64,000 nt of DNA from Haematococcus lacustris (lineage: Eukaryota; Chlorophyta; Chlorophyceae; Chlamydomonadales; Haematococcaceae): NCBI GenBank assembly GCA_030144725.1, contig JASKMD010000016.1, forward strand, positions 859,075 to 923,074, given 5' to 3'. The stretch's first letter is position 1. Each line of letters starts with the position of its first letter. The notes under the pieces were generated by a model. It had not been told where the DNA came from. It did not search any database and saw nothing but the letters and a program-made list of their open reading frames with translations. The position numbers and the translations under genes are program-made. Positions 45,961 to 55,323 of the stretch are shown in pieces.

Positions 45961-46980
45961 CTTGTCTAACCTGACTACCGGCATGCCGTCTGCGACAACG
46001 CACGCTCCCATACAGCACCCTGCCCCTGTGGGCACACAGGGGGGAAGCAGAGGGGGCCCTAGCACATGGCACCCAGGGCCCAGGCTACCTGGGCTATGGC
46101 TAGGCAGGACAGCCCCTCCCTGGTCAGCCCAGTGGGTAACAAGTACCAACACAAGGGCAGAACCAGGCCCCCTCGCTAGGGATGGTGTGTTGCCTGTGTG
46201 ACGTAGACCTCACATGCACATGGCATTTGTACCTTCCGGCTACACTATTGCCTGGCCCCTGTGACGGGGCTACAGTCTAGAATGGGCATGACAAACATGC
46301 ACATGTTTTAGCTCATGACAGCTGAAAGGAGGCCTCTGGCACACAACTAGGGTGCGGTTCCTCCGCTTAATATTAACTTATACCCTTTTCGCATTGGCGA
46401 GGCTACCGGTCAACGGAATCTTCCGAACCTCTCGCGACTGCTTCGGTGAATCCACGTTTTGACCCCGCAGTAAATAGTTGCAGCATTCTCTTGTATTCCT
46501 GGCAAGCCCACAGCCCTGGAGAGCGTGGTTTTTCATCGTTTGAACGGTGTGAGGCGGTCTTATTGGGGTGTAATGCATTCTTATTTGAACGAACGTTTGC
46601 GAAATAACCCATTACTCTTAGGTCCACCCGCAGCCAGGTCGGGGCAGGTGTAGTCGGTTTTGGCTGCGTTGGCTAGTGCGTTGGCTAGTGCGTTGGCTAG
46701 TGGGTTGACATCGACACGCTTGTCTTTCTGAGCCACATGAAGGACGCCGAACTGCCCTGCGAAACTCCTTGTCAGGCCAGTGCAGCTCCATGACGTGCTC
46801 GTGAAAGCATCCCATCCTGAGACGAGTGTACCAATCGCGCCTGCGAACATTTCACGAACATGTCGCGTGTTGTTGGGTGGCTCTTGAGTGCGGATGTATG
46901 GTTGTCACCCACGCTGCTCCACGCGCAATGCCCAGGCGTGCTCAAATCACCAAGCTATTGGCATCAGCATGGGCATGTGG
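45960..46980. other. No gene recognised
   Basis: Unique sequence. A small tandem repeat GTTGGCTAGTGC (12 bp, four copies) lies at 46669-46705, and a G13 run at about 46979-46992 abuts the left end of the hAT element. Confidence 0.45.
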
Positions 46981-47116
46981 GGGGGGGGGGGGCTGTCCAG
47001 TAGGGCGTTCCCGGCCAGATATTAATAATACCCAGGTATTAATACCCTGAGGAATTTGAACGAGATATTAATACCTCACCGGCCCACCGGCGGCACCCAT
47101 CAGCGCCACTAGCGCT

Positions 47117-48299
47117 ATGGCTACGCCTGTCAGTGCTACACCCGATACCCAAGATCCACATCCTCCAGCCGAAGCTCGTGGCTGGACACAACAGCACAAG
47201 AAAAAGACAGTCTCTGTCCTCGACCTTTACAACCAGCTTAAGCAGAGCAATGCCGTGCGCGACACGTACCGGATAAAACTAGATGTAACCCAGAAGGTCG
47301 TCTTGCTCGTATGCCTCCTGTGCGGCGCACATTTGTCGTGCTGCAACCTCAGCCACGCGCAATCTCAGCATGACAAGTACTGCAAGCAGCGCCCAGCCGC
47401 CGAGCAACCACCACCACTTCCCAACCCAACAGGTCAGTCTTGTGTTGTTGCCTGCTCTATCTTACACCGCTCTACTCTATGTAATCATGTTGCAGTAGGG
47501 TGTGCGTATGTGTGCATTGTTTGATACTCAGGCGGGCATGGCGGTCATGATGTGCACGGATATAGTCATAGGCATGCAGCTCAAGGCCACCGCCTCCTTA
47601 ACCTTGTGTTGTTGAAGCCAAGAAGTGGTGTCTGGTTCTTTGACTGCTATCCCTTGGACCGTGGTGCCAAGAAAGATGCTCGCTTCTATGCGGACATGCC
47701 CAGCCCAGCCCAGCCCAGCCCAGCCCAGCCCAGCCCAGCCCAGCCCAGCCCAGCCCAGCCCAGCCCAGCCCAGCCCAGCCCAGCCCAGCCCAGCCCAGCC
47801 CAGCCCAGCCCAGCCCAGCCCAGCCCAGCCCAGCCCAGCCCAGCCCAGCCCAGCCCAGCCCAGCCCAGCCCAGCCCAGCCCAGCCCAGCCCAGCCCAGCC
47901 CAGCCCAGCCCAGCCCAGCCCAGCCCAGCCCAGCCCAGCCCAGCCCAGCCCAGCCCAGCCCAGCCCAGCCCAGCCCAGCCCAGCCCAGCCCAGCCCAGCC
48001 CAGCCCAGCCCAGCCCAGCCCAGCCCAGCCCAGCCCAGCCCAGCCCAGCCCAGCCAGATCTGGGATGACCTGATGCTGGGATCTGGGAGGCGCAACGCTT
48101 GATGTCAGCGCATGCCTCTACCGCAGCTGCAGAACGCAACTGGTCAATGTGGGGCCACACCTATCACAATGCTTTACGCAACAACTTCAGCGTGGAGGCC
48201 GCAAAGCGTGAAGTGTACCTGAAGGCCAACGTGCCGACAACCGACAGTGATGATGACACGCCAGCCGTCCAAGACACCCTGATTGACATCATGAATTGA
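47117..48299 (+). pseudogene. hAT transposase remnant interrupted by CCCAG array
   Basis: Exon 1 (47117-47432, donor GTCAGT) starts with ATG and carries a BED-finger-like segment (VCLLCGAHLSCCNLSHAQSQ then HDKYC). After a 99-nt intron, exon 2 (47532 on, phase matched) reads [20 protein letters not shown], resembling the DUF659-type region of hAT transposases, and then enters the CCCAG array at 47699. Beyond the array, 48111-48299 gives ASTAAAERNWSMWGHTYHNA, LRNNFSVEAAKREVYLKAN and a stop, the typical hAT C-terminal dimerisation region. The catalytic middle is deleted, so the product would be inactive. Confidence 0.65.
47699..48055. repeat. (CCCAG)n array inside the hAT remnant
   Basis: About 355 bp of perfect CCCAG, the third such array in the window. 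Confidence 0.97.
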
Positions 48300-48791
48300 G
48301 CATCAACCATAGGGGCTGGCTGTGTGGCGTGGTGTTTTTAATTCAATTGTGTGTTACATGTTGTACCAGCCGCCGTTGCGGGCTCTGCCACTGTTGTAAA
48401 CCTGTAACCCTAACAGGCTGGTCCAATCGACTAGCGATCCTATGCCTATTCCTTCTTTCTATCACTCCAAGGTGAAAATACCCAACCCCGGCAGGATTCG
48501 ATCTAGGGACAACTCGCATAAGTGCCACTTCCAGGTATTAGTTCCGTTTTCATGCGATATAATAGTTAATAGCCTGCTGTTTAAGAGACTTAGTTCCCTA
48601 TTATGCTCTTAAAAACGCGGGACGCGGACCATTTTAGAAAAGTGCATAGATGGTTCAAACTGGCTACCGTTGCAAGTCGCTACCGTTGCAAGCCACGCCC
48701 CGCCCTTTGCTCCAAAACAAAGTGTTGCTCCAGAAGTGCGGCTTCGCCGCACAGAATGCAGCCACAACGCACCAGAAACGGAACTAAATTA

Positions 48792-48987
48792 GATAGTGGA
48801 AGCGCCCGGGGCGTTTTAGTCCCCCAAAAACACTCGGCCTCGGCGCTGGAGCGTAACAGCTCTCGACCTCAGCCAGCAGCCGCGTCGCTACGCTTCGCGG
48901 CTGCTGGCTTCGGTCTCGAGCTGTTACGCTCCAGCGCCTCGGCCTCGCGTTTTTAGGGCGCCTAAAACTACCGGCGCTTCCACTATC
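48792..48987. mobile_element. Palindromic MITE nested in hAT element
   Basis: It starts GATAGTGGAAGCGCC and ends GGCGCTTCCACTATC, with TA on both sides. The roughly 92-bp arms are near-perfect inverted copies around a small GC-rich centre (TCGCTACGCTTCGCGG). Same family as 16354-16502. Confidence 0.75.
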
Positions 48988-49564
48988 TACTACTTAATAC
49001 CTCTAGTACCGGTATTAATACCACTACTACCCAAAACATCAGGCAGATATTAATATCGGGCACGCCCTACTGTCCAGGGTGTGTACAACATGTATGCTGC
49101 CATTGCCAACAAGCTGGAGGGCAGGAAGTGAGCGACATGCCATCAGTCTGTGGATCAGCTGTTGATTGTGACTGGCTTGTTTGTATGGTTTACATGGATT
49201 GGTCGACAACGATACGTGGAAGGAGCTTTATGGAAGGGGACAAGTGGTCACCCCTCCCATTGAACGACCACGTAAGGGACATTTGACTTTGTGGCGTGCC
49301 TGGTGAGAGTTGAGTTGTCATTTTAACACGAAACGCCCTATTTCTGCGTCGCGCTTGCACCTGCGCGCTCGAGCTGCTGGCACCCACTGTGACCGGCAGT
49401 CTGCCTGGCACGCGAACGGTTTCGCTCTGCGCTATATGCCTTTCAAGCGCTGCTCCGCAACACCCACAACGCAAGATGCAGAGTTCTCCGCTGCGATACA
49501 CTGCGGTACACTTTACGCATGGAGCCCAGTTTTCTCAACAACATCTTACACAGCCAGCTCAGTC

Positions 49565-49745
49565 TCACTGCGCCTGCTCATTCAGATGCTCCAGCACCAT
49601 GTATCGTAGGTCAGCACGCAAGGTGTTGGCTGGCACATGCAACCCCACTGCCTTGCAATACTCGTTTAACATCTTCACGCTCAGCTTCTTGCCCAGGGTG
49701 CACAACTGCATCACGCTGTCTGGTGCAAATGAGCAAAGCCGTTGT
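49565..49745 (-). pseudogene. SAP-like fragment
   Basis: The minus-strand frame reads FAPDSVMQLCTLGKKLSVKM, then LNEYCKAVGLHVPANTLRAD and LRYMVLEHLNEQAQ before TGA at 49565-49567. The pattern fits a SAP-like helix pair, and APDSVM also occurs at the end of the 44101-45315 protein, so it may be a fragment of a related gene. No start or upstream exon identified. Confidence 0.35.
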
Positions 49746-49899
49746 CCCTTATCGTTAGGGGGGTTGGTTGTTCAATGGGAGGGGTGACCAAGTCTAGTTT
49801 AACTGTGGAAACGCGTTGGAGAAGACGCTTGTTCCTGTTGCTTACATATGTTAGAAGAGGAAACACATGTAAGAGGCTGTCTATGCACTGCCATGCACT

Positions 49900-50115
49900 G
49901 CACTGCTGCCACTCCCTAGCCCCTAGCACCACAGCTGCTCCTGCCTGGCACCACAGCTGCTTCTACCCAGCCCCACAGCTGCTCCTGCCTGGCACCACAG
50001 CGGCTCCTCTCTGTAGCACAACGGCTCCTGCCTAGCATCACAGCTGCTCCTCTCTTTCGCACAGCTGCTCTGTAGCACAGCTGCTCCTCTCTATAGCACA
50101 GCTGCTCCTTTGTGT
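49900..50115. repeat. CACAGCTGCTCCT minisatellite
   Basis: Imperfect 20-25 bp units of CACAGCTGCTCCTGCCTGGC with CTCTCTGTAGCA variants. Confidence 0.75.
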
Positions 50116-50239
50116 AGCTCCGTGCCAAGTAGTCAGTCAGCGCTGCTGCACCTCAGCTTTTCGTCGACCTCACCTGCCGCTTGGCCCACGCCTCTAGCCC
50201 GCAGCGTGAGGTTCCCGTGGCTTTCTGCTTTCACTCTCC

Positions 50240-50593
50240 TCACCGCACTTTTTTGCCAGGCCGTAACCGTGGGCCCGCGGTTAGCTCCTCGTCATCGCTA
50301 TCATAGCATACCATAGCATCCCAGCCAGCCGCAAAACCCAGCACCGCATCCATTTGGCGTGGCTGAGGCCAATCAGCAACTAACGGTACGAGCGGGACGT
50401 GCGGGAACGACTGTGGCACCAATCGACCGGGAGGAATCTTATTTAACTGGGCAATAAACCAGTTAAGTCGCCCGGTCACACATGGCCGCAATTCAGCCAC
50501 AAATGTGTCACGAAAAACGTCGACGACTGGCTTGTAAGGCCATCCTTGCGCAGTGTGGCACTGTCCGCGGCAACAGCTGAGGAACAGCGCCAA
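50240..50593 (-). CDS. Hypothetical exon
   Basis: The frame from 50593 to 50240 gives a protein-like sequence (KPVVDVFRDTFVAELRPCVT, then ADWPQPRQMDAVLGFAAGWD and YDSDDEEL) ending with a basic tail. A plausible acceptor (GCGGACAG) sits near 50560. Not recognised; may be a terminal exon or a transposon fragment. Confidence 0.3.
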   Translation of the reverse strand: MALFLSCCRGQCHTAQGWPYKPVVDVFRDTFVAELRPCVTGRLNWFIAQLNKIPPGRLVPQSFPHVPLVPLVADWPQPRQMDAVLGFAAGWDAMVCYDSDDEELTAGPRLRPGKKVR

Positions 50594-51389
50594 CTAGTAG
50601 CGTTGGTCACCCAGGCCAGCCCAGGTGGGGCAGCTCACACCCATAACTCCGCCACAGCGTAGCACAACGCAGCATCGATGATGCTCTTGGCATCATTGCT
50701 CGCGAGCACGATAGCAAGCGGTGACAGACGGTGCGGTTACAGATGGTGTGCGCTCGCTGCGGGGGCGATGTCCTGGCTATCCGGCTCAATCATAAGGGGC
50801 AAGACGACGAATGTATCAGCCCCTTTGCGCCCCTGCGATGCCCCTGTACCTAGGGTTGGGGCAGGAGCGTCCAGGCCAGTCACCACCACGACGAAGAAAG
50901 CTTGCCAGGCCCCGGCATAACCAGGAGCAAGACGATGGGCAGATCAGGAGTATGAGCAGCAGCAACAGTAAGAACAGCAGCAACAGCAGCAACAGCAGGG
51001 AGAGCAGCAACAGAAGGGGGACACCCCGTGGGCACGGCGAAAGACAGTAGCAGATCAATCCCTGCATGCGCCTGGGTGTGGAAGTCTGAGTGCGCTAGGC
51101 GCCTCTGACTTAGGGCTTGGCACGTGGCCGCTCGGTAAGTAGGATGTGGATGCACCAACAAACAGATGCCATGTCATGCTCACATGCATGCACCTACACG
51201 CGCAATGCTCACAGTGTAGTGCACAGTGTAGTGCTCACAGTGCATTGCCCTGTGCGTGAATGCAGGCTTGGGAGTGTTAAACATTACTGAAGTGCAACTA
51301 AACCTTTATGCTGCCAATGCCCTTTCGCCTTGGGCCCCAACCAGCCCAGGTATGAAGGCCTGCCGCACTTGCCTGCCCACCCACCCTCC

Positions 51390-51885
51390 ACCTGCCTGCC
51401 TACCCTCCACCTGCCTGCTTACTTGCCTGCCAGCCTGCCACCTCACCTACATAGTCACCAGACAGCCTGCTCATGTGCCCGCCCAACACCCTCCACCTGC
51501 CTGCCCACATGCCCACAGCCCACCTGCCACATGCTTGACAGCCTACCTGCCTGCCTGCCTGCCTACATGCCGGACAGCCCACCTGCTTGCCTGCCTACAT
51601 GCCTGACAGCCTGCTTGCCTGCCTACATGCCTGACAGCCTGCCTGCCTGCCTACATGCCTGACAGCTTGCCTAGATGCCTGACAGCCTGCCTGCCTGCCT
51701 ACATGCCTGACAGCCTGCCTGACAGCCTAGATGCCTGACAGCCTGCCTGCCGGCCTAGATGCCTGACAGCCTGCCTGCCTGCCTACATGCCTGACAGCCT
51801 GCCTGCCGGCCTAGATGCCTGACAGCCTGCCTGCCGGCCTAGATGCCTGACAGCCTGCCTGCCGGCCTACATGCCTGACAGCCCT
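51390..51885. repeat. CCTGACAGCCTGCCTGCC minisatellite
   Basis: Imperfect units of 20-40 bp built from ATGCCTGACAGCCTGCCTGC(C/G). It is preceded by CCTGCCTGCC/CCACC repeats and followed by CCCCACCCCCTCCCAGCC repeats to about 52040. Confidence 0.85.
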
Positions 51886-52054
51886 GCCCCACCCCCTCCC
51901 AGCCTCGCCCCACCCCCTCCCAGCCCTGACCCACCCCCTTCCAGCCCTGACCCACCCCATCCAAGCCCTGCCCCACCTCATCCAAGCCTTGCGTTGCCCC
52001 TCCCTTGCCTGCCCTGCCCAGCCCTGCCCTACCTTGACCTACCCTGCCCTGCCT

Positions 52055-52420
52055 GTAGGTGTGTGGCAGTGCAGGCTTCAGGTGTGCTGCAGTGCATGAG
52101 CAGCAGCAGCAGGCTGCAGTCCATGTGTTACAATGCACGAGCAGCAGCAGCAGGCTGTAGTGCATGAGCAGCTGTGCAAGGACACAGCAGCAGTGGATGG
52201 GCAGCAGCAGCAGGCTGTAGGTGTGTAGCAGTGCAGGTTGCAGGTGCAGTGCAGTGCATGAGCAGCAACAGCAGCAGGCTGTAGTGCATGAGCAGCAGTG
52301 CATGGGCAGCAGAAGTAGCAGGCTGTAGGTGTGTAGCAGTGCAGGTTGCAAGTAGCAGCAGGCTGTAGGTGTGCTTCAGTGCATGAGCAACAGCAGCAGC
52401 ACCAACAGGCTGTAATGCAT
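52055..52420. repeat. GCAGGTGTG/GAGCAGCAGCAG minisatellite
   Basis: Same family as the 649-1534 arms and 21360-21785. Confidence 0.8.
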
Positions 52421-52714
52421 GACCAGCAGTGCAAGGACAACAACGTGTGTGGTGTGTGTCTGGTTGCATGCAAGCTCATTTCAAGGCATAGATCTGGCAT
52501 GGTCAGCGGTGGTCTTGGTAGCTCCATGCAAATAAAGGCATGCAATTTGCGTTTGTTTAACCATTTCATTGCTTGTGTAGCCGCGTATGGACACCACATT
52601 GGTTGTGTAAGACGAATCCCCCGGTGATGGGCAATTGCAACTCGAATATCAAGGTCTACAATAGACCTAGCGTCCTTGACCGTGCCAGTTGCAGCGTCGA
52701 TGTAATACCGTGTG

Positions 52715-53260
52715 GTGGCATATGGTTGGATTGGGCGTGGATCACTTCCAGGCCTGCACTTGCTAAGCATGGCCGTGATGCATACATGCGAAGGGGGTAT
52801 GTAGCAGGTGGCTACCACGCTTGCAGCATCAGCGCATCACCGCGTGGTGGTGTTGTCCATACAAGGACAAGTGGCGCACCACAAACTAGCATGTGGCTGG
52901 ATGTGGTGAGCCTCCACTATAGGTACCATCCGTAGTCCAGCTAGCTGTGACACATTGGGTGTGGATCACTTCCAGGCCTGCACTTGCTAAGCATGGCCGT
53001 GATGCATACATGCAAAGGGGGTATGTAGCAGGTGGCTACCACGCTTGCAGCATTAGCGCATCACCGCGTGGTGGTGTTGTCCATACAAGGACATGTGGCG
53101 CACCACAAACTAGCATGTGGCTGGATGTGGTGAGCCTCCACTATAGGTACCATCCGTAGTCCAGCTAGCTGTGACACATTGGGTGTGGATCACTTCCAGG
53201 CCTGCACTTGCTAAGCATGGCCGTGATGCATACATGCGAAGGGGGTATGTAGCAGGGCTG
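52715..53260 (+). repeat. 224-bp tandem repeat (about 2.4 copies)
   Basis: ATCACTTCCAGGCCTGCACT starts at 52741, 52965 and 53189, an exact 224-bp period. A diverged single copy lies at about 1045-1235, in the centre of the foldback. Confidence 0.92.
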
Positions 53261-53790
53261 GGCAGGGCAAAGCAGGGCAGGGCTGGGCAGGGCTGGGCAG
53301 GGCAAGGCAGGGCAGGGCAGGGCAGGGCAGGGCAGGGCAGGGCAGGGCAGGGCAGGGCAGGGCAGGGCAGGGCAGGGCTGGGCAGGGCTGGGCAGGGCTG
53401 GGCAGGGCAGGGCTGGGCAGGGCAGGGCAGGGCAGGGAGGGGCAACGCAAGGCTGGGATAGGGTGGGGCAGGGCTGGGATGGGGTGGGGCAGCGCTGGGA
53501 AAGGGTGGGGCAGGGCTGGGAGGGGGTGGGGCAGGGCTGGGCAGGGAGGGGAGGGGCAACGCAAGGCTGTGATGGGGTGGGGCAGGGCTGTGATGGGGTG
53601 GGGTAGGGCTGGGATTGGGTGGGGCAGGGCTGGGAGGGGGTGGGGCAGGGCTGGGATTGGGTGGGGCAGGGCTGGGAGGGAGTGGGGCAGGGCTGGGCAG
53701 GGAGGGTAGGGGCAACTCAAGGCTGGGAGGGGGTAGGGCAGGGCTAGGAGGGGGTGGGGCAGGGCTAGGCAGGGAGGGGAGGGGCAATGC
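53255..53790. repeat. (GGGCA)n and GGGGTGGGGCAGGGCTGGGA repeats
   Basis: GGGCAGGGCT pentanucleotides to about 53440, then 18-30 bp G-rich units with GGGGCAACGCAAGGCTG inserts. Confidence 0.9.
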
Positions 53791-53956
53791 AACTGATGCC
53801 ACTGTCGCCGCCACTGCCGCTGTCAACGCCTGTCCTGGTTGCCTACCTCTGGTGTGCTGTCCGCTTGCCCCTGTCCCCCACTACCTGCCTGGCCATTCTG
53901 TGCTTGCCATCGTCGTTATGACTGTCTACTCCAGTTGTGCTGACGCCAATGCTACC

Positions 53957-54938
53957 AGAAGAAGAAGAAGAAGAAGACTACTCCGGTGTTCACCGGCGTG
54001 CATTAAGGGAGGAGCTACCGCCTGGGGCGCGGCCTGCTCCCACCGGCCAACAAGAGAAGAAGTGACCCCCCTACCCTCCCTCCCTCTTAGTAGCCCTGAG
54101 TCTGTAGCTTGTCTTTGCAATGGAGTGGGCTGTCTCCACCGCGTGTCTTGTTAACTTGTGTAACAGTTTGGTAGTGTTATCTTGTGAGACCCCCAAGTCC
54201 AAGAGGTGTTGCCGTGTGTGTGCTTCATACGTTATGCCACCTATGCCCAGGAGGATGGGTCTAATCTCCACCATGTGGCCTTCCTTGCGTATGGTTTGAG
54301 CTAGATGGGTGTGTTGGTTGAGTGCCTTGTCTAATTGATCCGTCCACCTTGAGTCCGAGCAGTATTTGATTTCTATAATAATGACCCGTTTAATGGCTTT
54401 ACCACGTGTGCCCGTCTTCTTTGTTGGCATCACCATAAGAATGTCTGGTCTGGTGGTGTTTTTGGTTGCTGCTATCTGTAGTCCGAGTGCTCGTAGTGGT
54501 GTGTGTAGTGTGTCGTTAGGGAGGTCGAGGTCTTCTCTTGCGCCCTTCTCCCAGCTGCCGGTGTCCGCAAAGCTGATGTAACCGCCTAGGGTACCCTTGC
54601 TTATGGCTTTAGCGATGAGGCGGCCAGCCCCGTTATGCCTTTCTTGCACCATCGGTAGTGTCTCGCTACAGCCCGAGAGGAGGTGAGTGGCACTATCGGC
54701 TTCCCCGCAGAGTGGGCACCGGTCGTCGGTCGCCCGTTTCCAACGCATGGCCAGCTTTTGGTTGTAGAGCCCGCCGGTACGGTAGAGAAGGGCAGTTCGT
54801 TGCGCGGGTATGGAGATGTTCGTGTCGGTCATCACCCTTTCGCCGGCTCCTTTCGCCGCGGCTTTGGTGATCTCCTGGGACATCTGGTAGTAGATACTGT
54901 CTTGATTGGCGAGACCGAGGCTGTGCCTGCGGTGCATG
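53957..54938 (-). mobile_element. Retrotransposon copy C, 3' fragment
   Basis: Minus-strand 3' end of the same RandI/Dualen-like element. On the + strand it begins with (AGA)7 (53957-53977, the tail), then the UTR and the coding segment, and is 5'-truncated at about 54938, next to a minisatellite. No target duplication found. Confidence 0.88.
54071..54938 (-). pseudogene. Retrotransposon polyprotein C-terminal fragment (CCHC and REL-like nuclease)
   Basis: The open frame matches the end of copy A from HSLGLANQDSIYYQMSQE to the stop at 54071-54073. The CCHC finger CPLCGEADSATHLLSGC and RPD...IIIEIK are conserved. It lacks RNase H and everything upstream. The longer open frame reaching 55291 is fused to unrelated minisatellite sequence. 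Confidence 0.85.
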
Positions 54939-55083
54939 TCCCACAGATAAGAGCACACACTGCGGTGCCACAGATAAGACCACACACTGCGGTCCCACAG
55001 ATAAGCACACACTGCGGTCCCACAGATAAGACCACACACTGCGGTGCATGTCCCACAGATAAGGTGCATATCCCACAGATAAG
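54936..55083. repeat. 28-bp minisatellite between copies C and B
   Basis: About six units of CCCACAGATAAGACCACACA followed by CTGCGGT, with some shortened. It sits exactly between two head-to-head retrotransposon copies. Confidence 0.85.
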
Positions 55084-55323
55084 AGCGCCACTTACAGGCT
55101 AACGTCCACCACTGCCCTGGCCACAGGAGACTGGAGATACTCAACTGAGCACCTGAGCAAGCCGACCTGCAGGCCTGGGCACCCCAGGAAGGAGAGGCTT
55201 GAAGAGGCAGAGGCCGGGACCGGCTGGGAGGAAAACGCAAGAGACGATCGAAAAGCTTTAGATTGGACAGTCCCATGGACTGCCTACCCACCTAAGACAG
55301 ATAGGGAGGAATTTAAATGGGAC

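Larger units (their letters stand above)
46998..49072 (+). mobile_element. Non-autonomous hAT element with TIRs
   Basis: The left end CAGTAGGGCGTTCCCGG (46998) and right end CACGCCCTACTG (49061-49072) are inverted repeats of 11-12 bp. Both subterminal regions are rich in GGTATTAATACC-type palindromes. Inside are recognisable hAT transposase pieces (47117-48299), but most of the transposase core is missing. An 8-bp target duplication is not visible by eye (GGGCTGTC against TCCAGGGT), so one end may be altered. A CCCAG array and a palindromic MITE are nested inside. Confidence 0.65.

Noticed and set aside
46998..49072. 8-bp target duplication for the 47-kb hAT element
   Set aside because: Flanks GGGCTGTC and TCCAGGGT do not match; left unclaimed.
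54958..55291. N-terminal extension (YLWD...VCSYL repeats) of the copy C frame
   Set aside because: Reads through a minisatellite and the antisense of copy B; no similarity to the retrotransposon polyprotein in copies A or B.
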